In this document: one piece after another, positions 63,271 to 64,000 of the stretch | How the letters are laid out: each line of letters starts with the position of its first letter | Numbering within the stretch: position 1 is the first letter of the stretch | Assembly: GCA_947631245.1 (NCBI GenBank) | Contig: CANRKP010000004.1 | Location: 1 to 64,000 of the forward strand | DNA from: an uncultured Clostridia bacterium | GTDB taxonomy: Bacteria; Bacillota; Clostridia; Oscillospirales; CAG-272 | Direction: 5' to 3' | DNA: 64,000 nucleotides | Notes under the pieces: generated by a model | What the model was told of the DNA's origin: nothing | Database searches by the model: none | What the model saw: the letters and a program-made list of their open reading frames with translations, nothing else | Translations under genes and position numbers: made by a program

Positions 63271-63996
63271 TTATCCTGCGGCGTCAGTCCCGGGCGTCGA
63301 TGGCTTTGTATTTGACAGGTACTCGGATTTGATATATGCTACAGCACCGTTGTATGTGACCTGATACCATCCGTTGTCGGTCTCGCCCGTGACGGTCACC
63401 TCTGTTCCCATCTGTATCAGCTCGATGCTCTTGGAATTTGTTGTGTAGCTCTCACGGACGTTGACGTTGGACGTCGCATACATCGTCTTTGCGGCTGTGT
63501 ATGTCGTTATCGATACCTTTGTTTTTTCCGCGTCATCGGTAAGAAGGTCTGAGCGGATATATGCGGTATGGCTGTTGAATTTGACCTGATACCAGCCGTT
63601 GTCTGTCTCGCCTGTCACTGTGACCTCTTCGCTTTTGTAGAACATCCCGAGAATCACGCTCGTCGTCGAATAGCTCTCGCGTGCGTTCACGTTTGAGGTG
63701 GCGTACATTTTTCTCGGAGTGTCATATACTGTCACGTTGACGGGAGGCTCTGTCACGGGCGGCTGCGTAACGGGCGGCGAAGTCGTCTCCGGCGTACCCG
63801 TGTCGCCGGTTTCGGGCGCTTTTCCAGTAGTCTCGGGCGGCTCCGTGTTTTTAGGCGGCTCCGTTTTTTCGTCCGTCTGCTCGACGGTGTTATTTTTTCC
63901 GTCTCCCGTGTCGGGTTCGCGCGTGAGCTGAAGTATCAATGCTATCGAGCCTGCGATAAGCGCGACGGAAAGGATGATGATAAGGGTGTAGATCAC
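63271..63996 (-). CDS. Membrane-anchored protein with two SH3b domains
   Basis: At least 241 residues; the frame begins with GTG at 63996, four bases from the window edge, so the true start may lie outside. Residues ~3-22 are a membrane segment, ~25-95 a Thr/Pro/Glu-rich wall-spanning linker, and two bacterial SH3 domains follow (~97-160 and ~165-230), each with the pattern YATSNVN-R-ESY, then TGETDNGWYQV and AYI. SH3b domains bind peptidoglycan; no hydrolase domain is attached. Terminator at 63038-63071. Confidence 0.85.
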   Translation of the reverse strand: MIYTLIIILSVALIAGSIALILQLTREPDTGDGKNNTVEQTDEKTEPPKNTEPPETTGKAPETGDTGTPETTSPPVTQPPVTEPPVNVTVYDTPRKMYATSNVNARESYSTTSVILGMFYKSEEVTVTGETDNGWYQVKFNSHTAYIRSDLLTDDAEKTKVSITTYTAAKTMYATSNVNVRESYTTNSKSIELIQMGTEVTVTGETDNGWYQVTYNGAVAYIKSEYLSNTKPSTPGTDAAG

Positions 63997-64000
63997 GGTT

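Noticed and set aside
1..64000. tRNA, rRNA and CRISPR arrays
   Set aside because: No T-loop consensus, cloverleaf or regularly spaced repeat was recognised in any intergenic region; a tRNAscan run would settle the tRNA point.

Overview
The window reads as chromosome of a spore-forming Firmicute, most likely a Clostridia (Oscillospirales-like) gut or anaerobic bacterium. The reasons are the spoIIGA-sigE sporulation pair, a PolC-type polymerase III, the canonical clostridial order rpsB-tsf-pyrH-frr-uppS-cdsA-dxr-rseP-ispG-polC, the dgt-dnaG-rpoD operon, an LPXTG-like surface protein, an intracellular GH10 xylanase, and strong sigma-A promoters with 17-bp spacers. Most genes are GC-rich, with heavy use of GCG, GAC and ATA codons. 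The stretch from about 55.2 to 57.9 kb is clearly more AT-rich and looks acquired.

Layout. 0-4 kb: an AraC regulator with a doubled ligand domain, a DUF4259-like protein, an SdpI-like membrane protein and an unknown membrane protein. 4-11 kb: a run of plus-strand genes (Nudix, GNAT, RqcH, DUF4416, phosphoesterase, then SAH hydrolase plus an MTA/SAH deaminase for SAM by-product recycling). 11-12.4 kb: a sortase-type surface protein and rpsU. 12.6-19.2 kb: amino-acid and tRNA genes (ApgM-like proposed homoserine kinase, thrC, serC, serA, tcdA, a TtcA-like enzyme). 19.2-26.4 kb: FkbM methyltransferase, amidohydrolase, HIT protein, aspartate kinase, xylanase, ABC exporter. 26.5-29.1 kb: an accessory patch with a tyrosine recombinase flanked by a perfect 25-bp inverted repeat, an outward promoter inside it and a broken HU-like gene outside it. 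29.1-31.1 kb: a TPR/SUFU-like protein. 31.3-39.7 kb: spoIIGA-sigE, rpmE, hflX, a YigZ-family gene, dgt-dnaG-rpoD. 40-41.8 kb: solute-binding lipoprotein. 42-55.1 kb: translation, lipid and isoprenoid genes and polC. 55.2-57.9 kb: AT-rich island with an amber-interrupted gene, a Nudix gene, a methyltransferase remnant and a membrane-anchored HNH nuclease. 58-64 kb: DUF3842, an ECF transporter S component behind an attenuator, an ATPase plus S24 repressor module with tandem operators, and two surface or exported proteins.

Most interesting. (1) 27,532-29,044 has the architecture of a self-inverting DNA switch: a recombinase with a complete R-H-R-H-Y set, 25-bp perfect inverted repeats shaped like a recombinase core site, and an internal promoter that now fires into a short terminated transcript but after inversion would fire into the HU-like reading frame. 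(2) The ECF transporter gene has an intrinsic terminator ending 2 nt before its Shine-Dalgarno, which requires some antitermination or riboswitch control. (3) A LexA/CI-like S24 repressor diverges from a small membrane protein whose promoter carries two near-identical 12-bp operator-like sequences. No tRNA, rRNA or CRISPR array was recognised.
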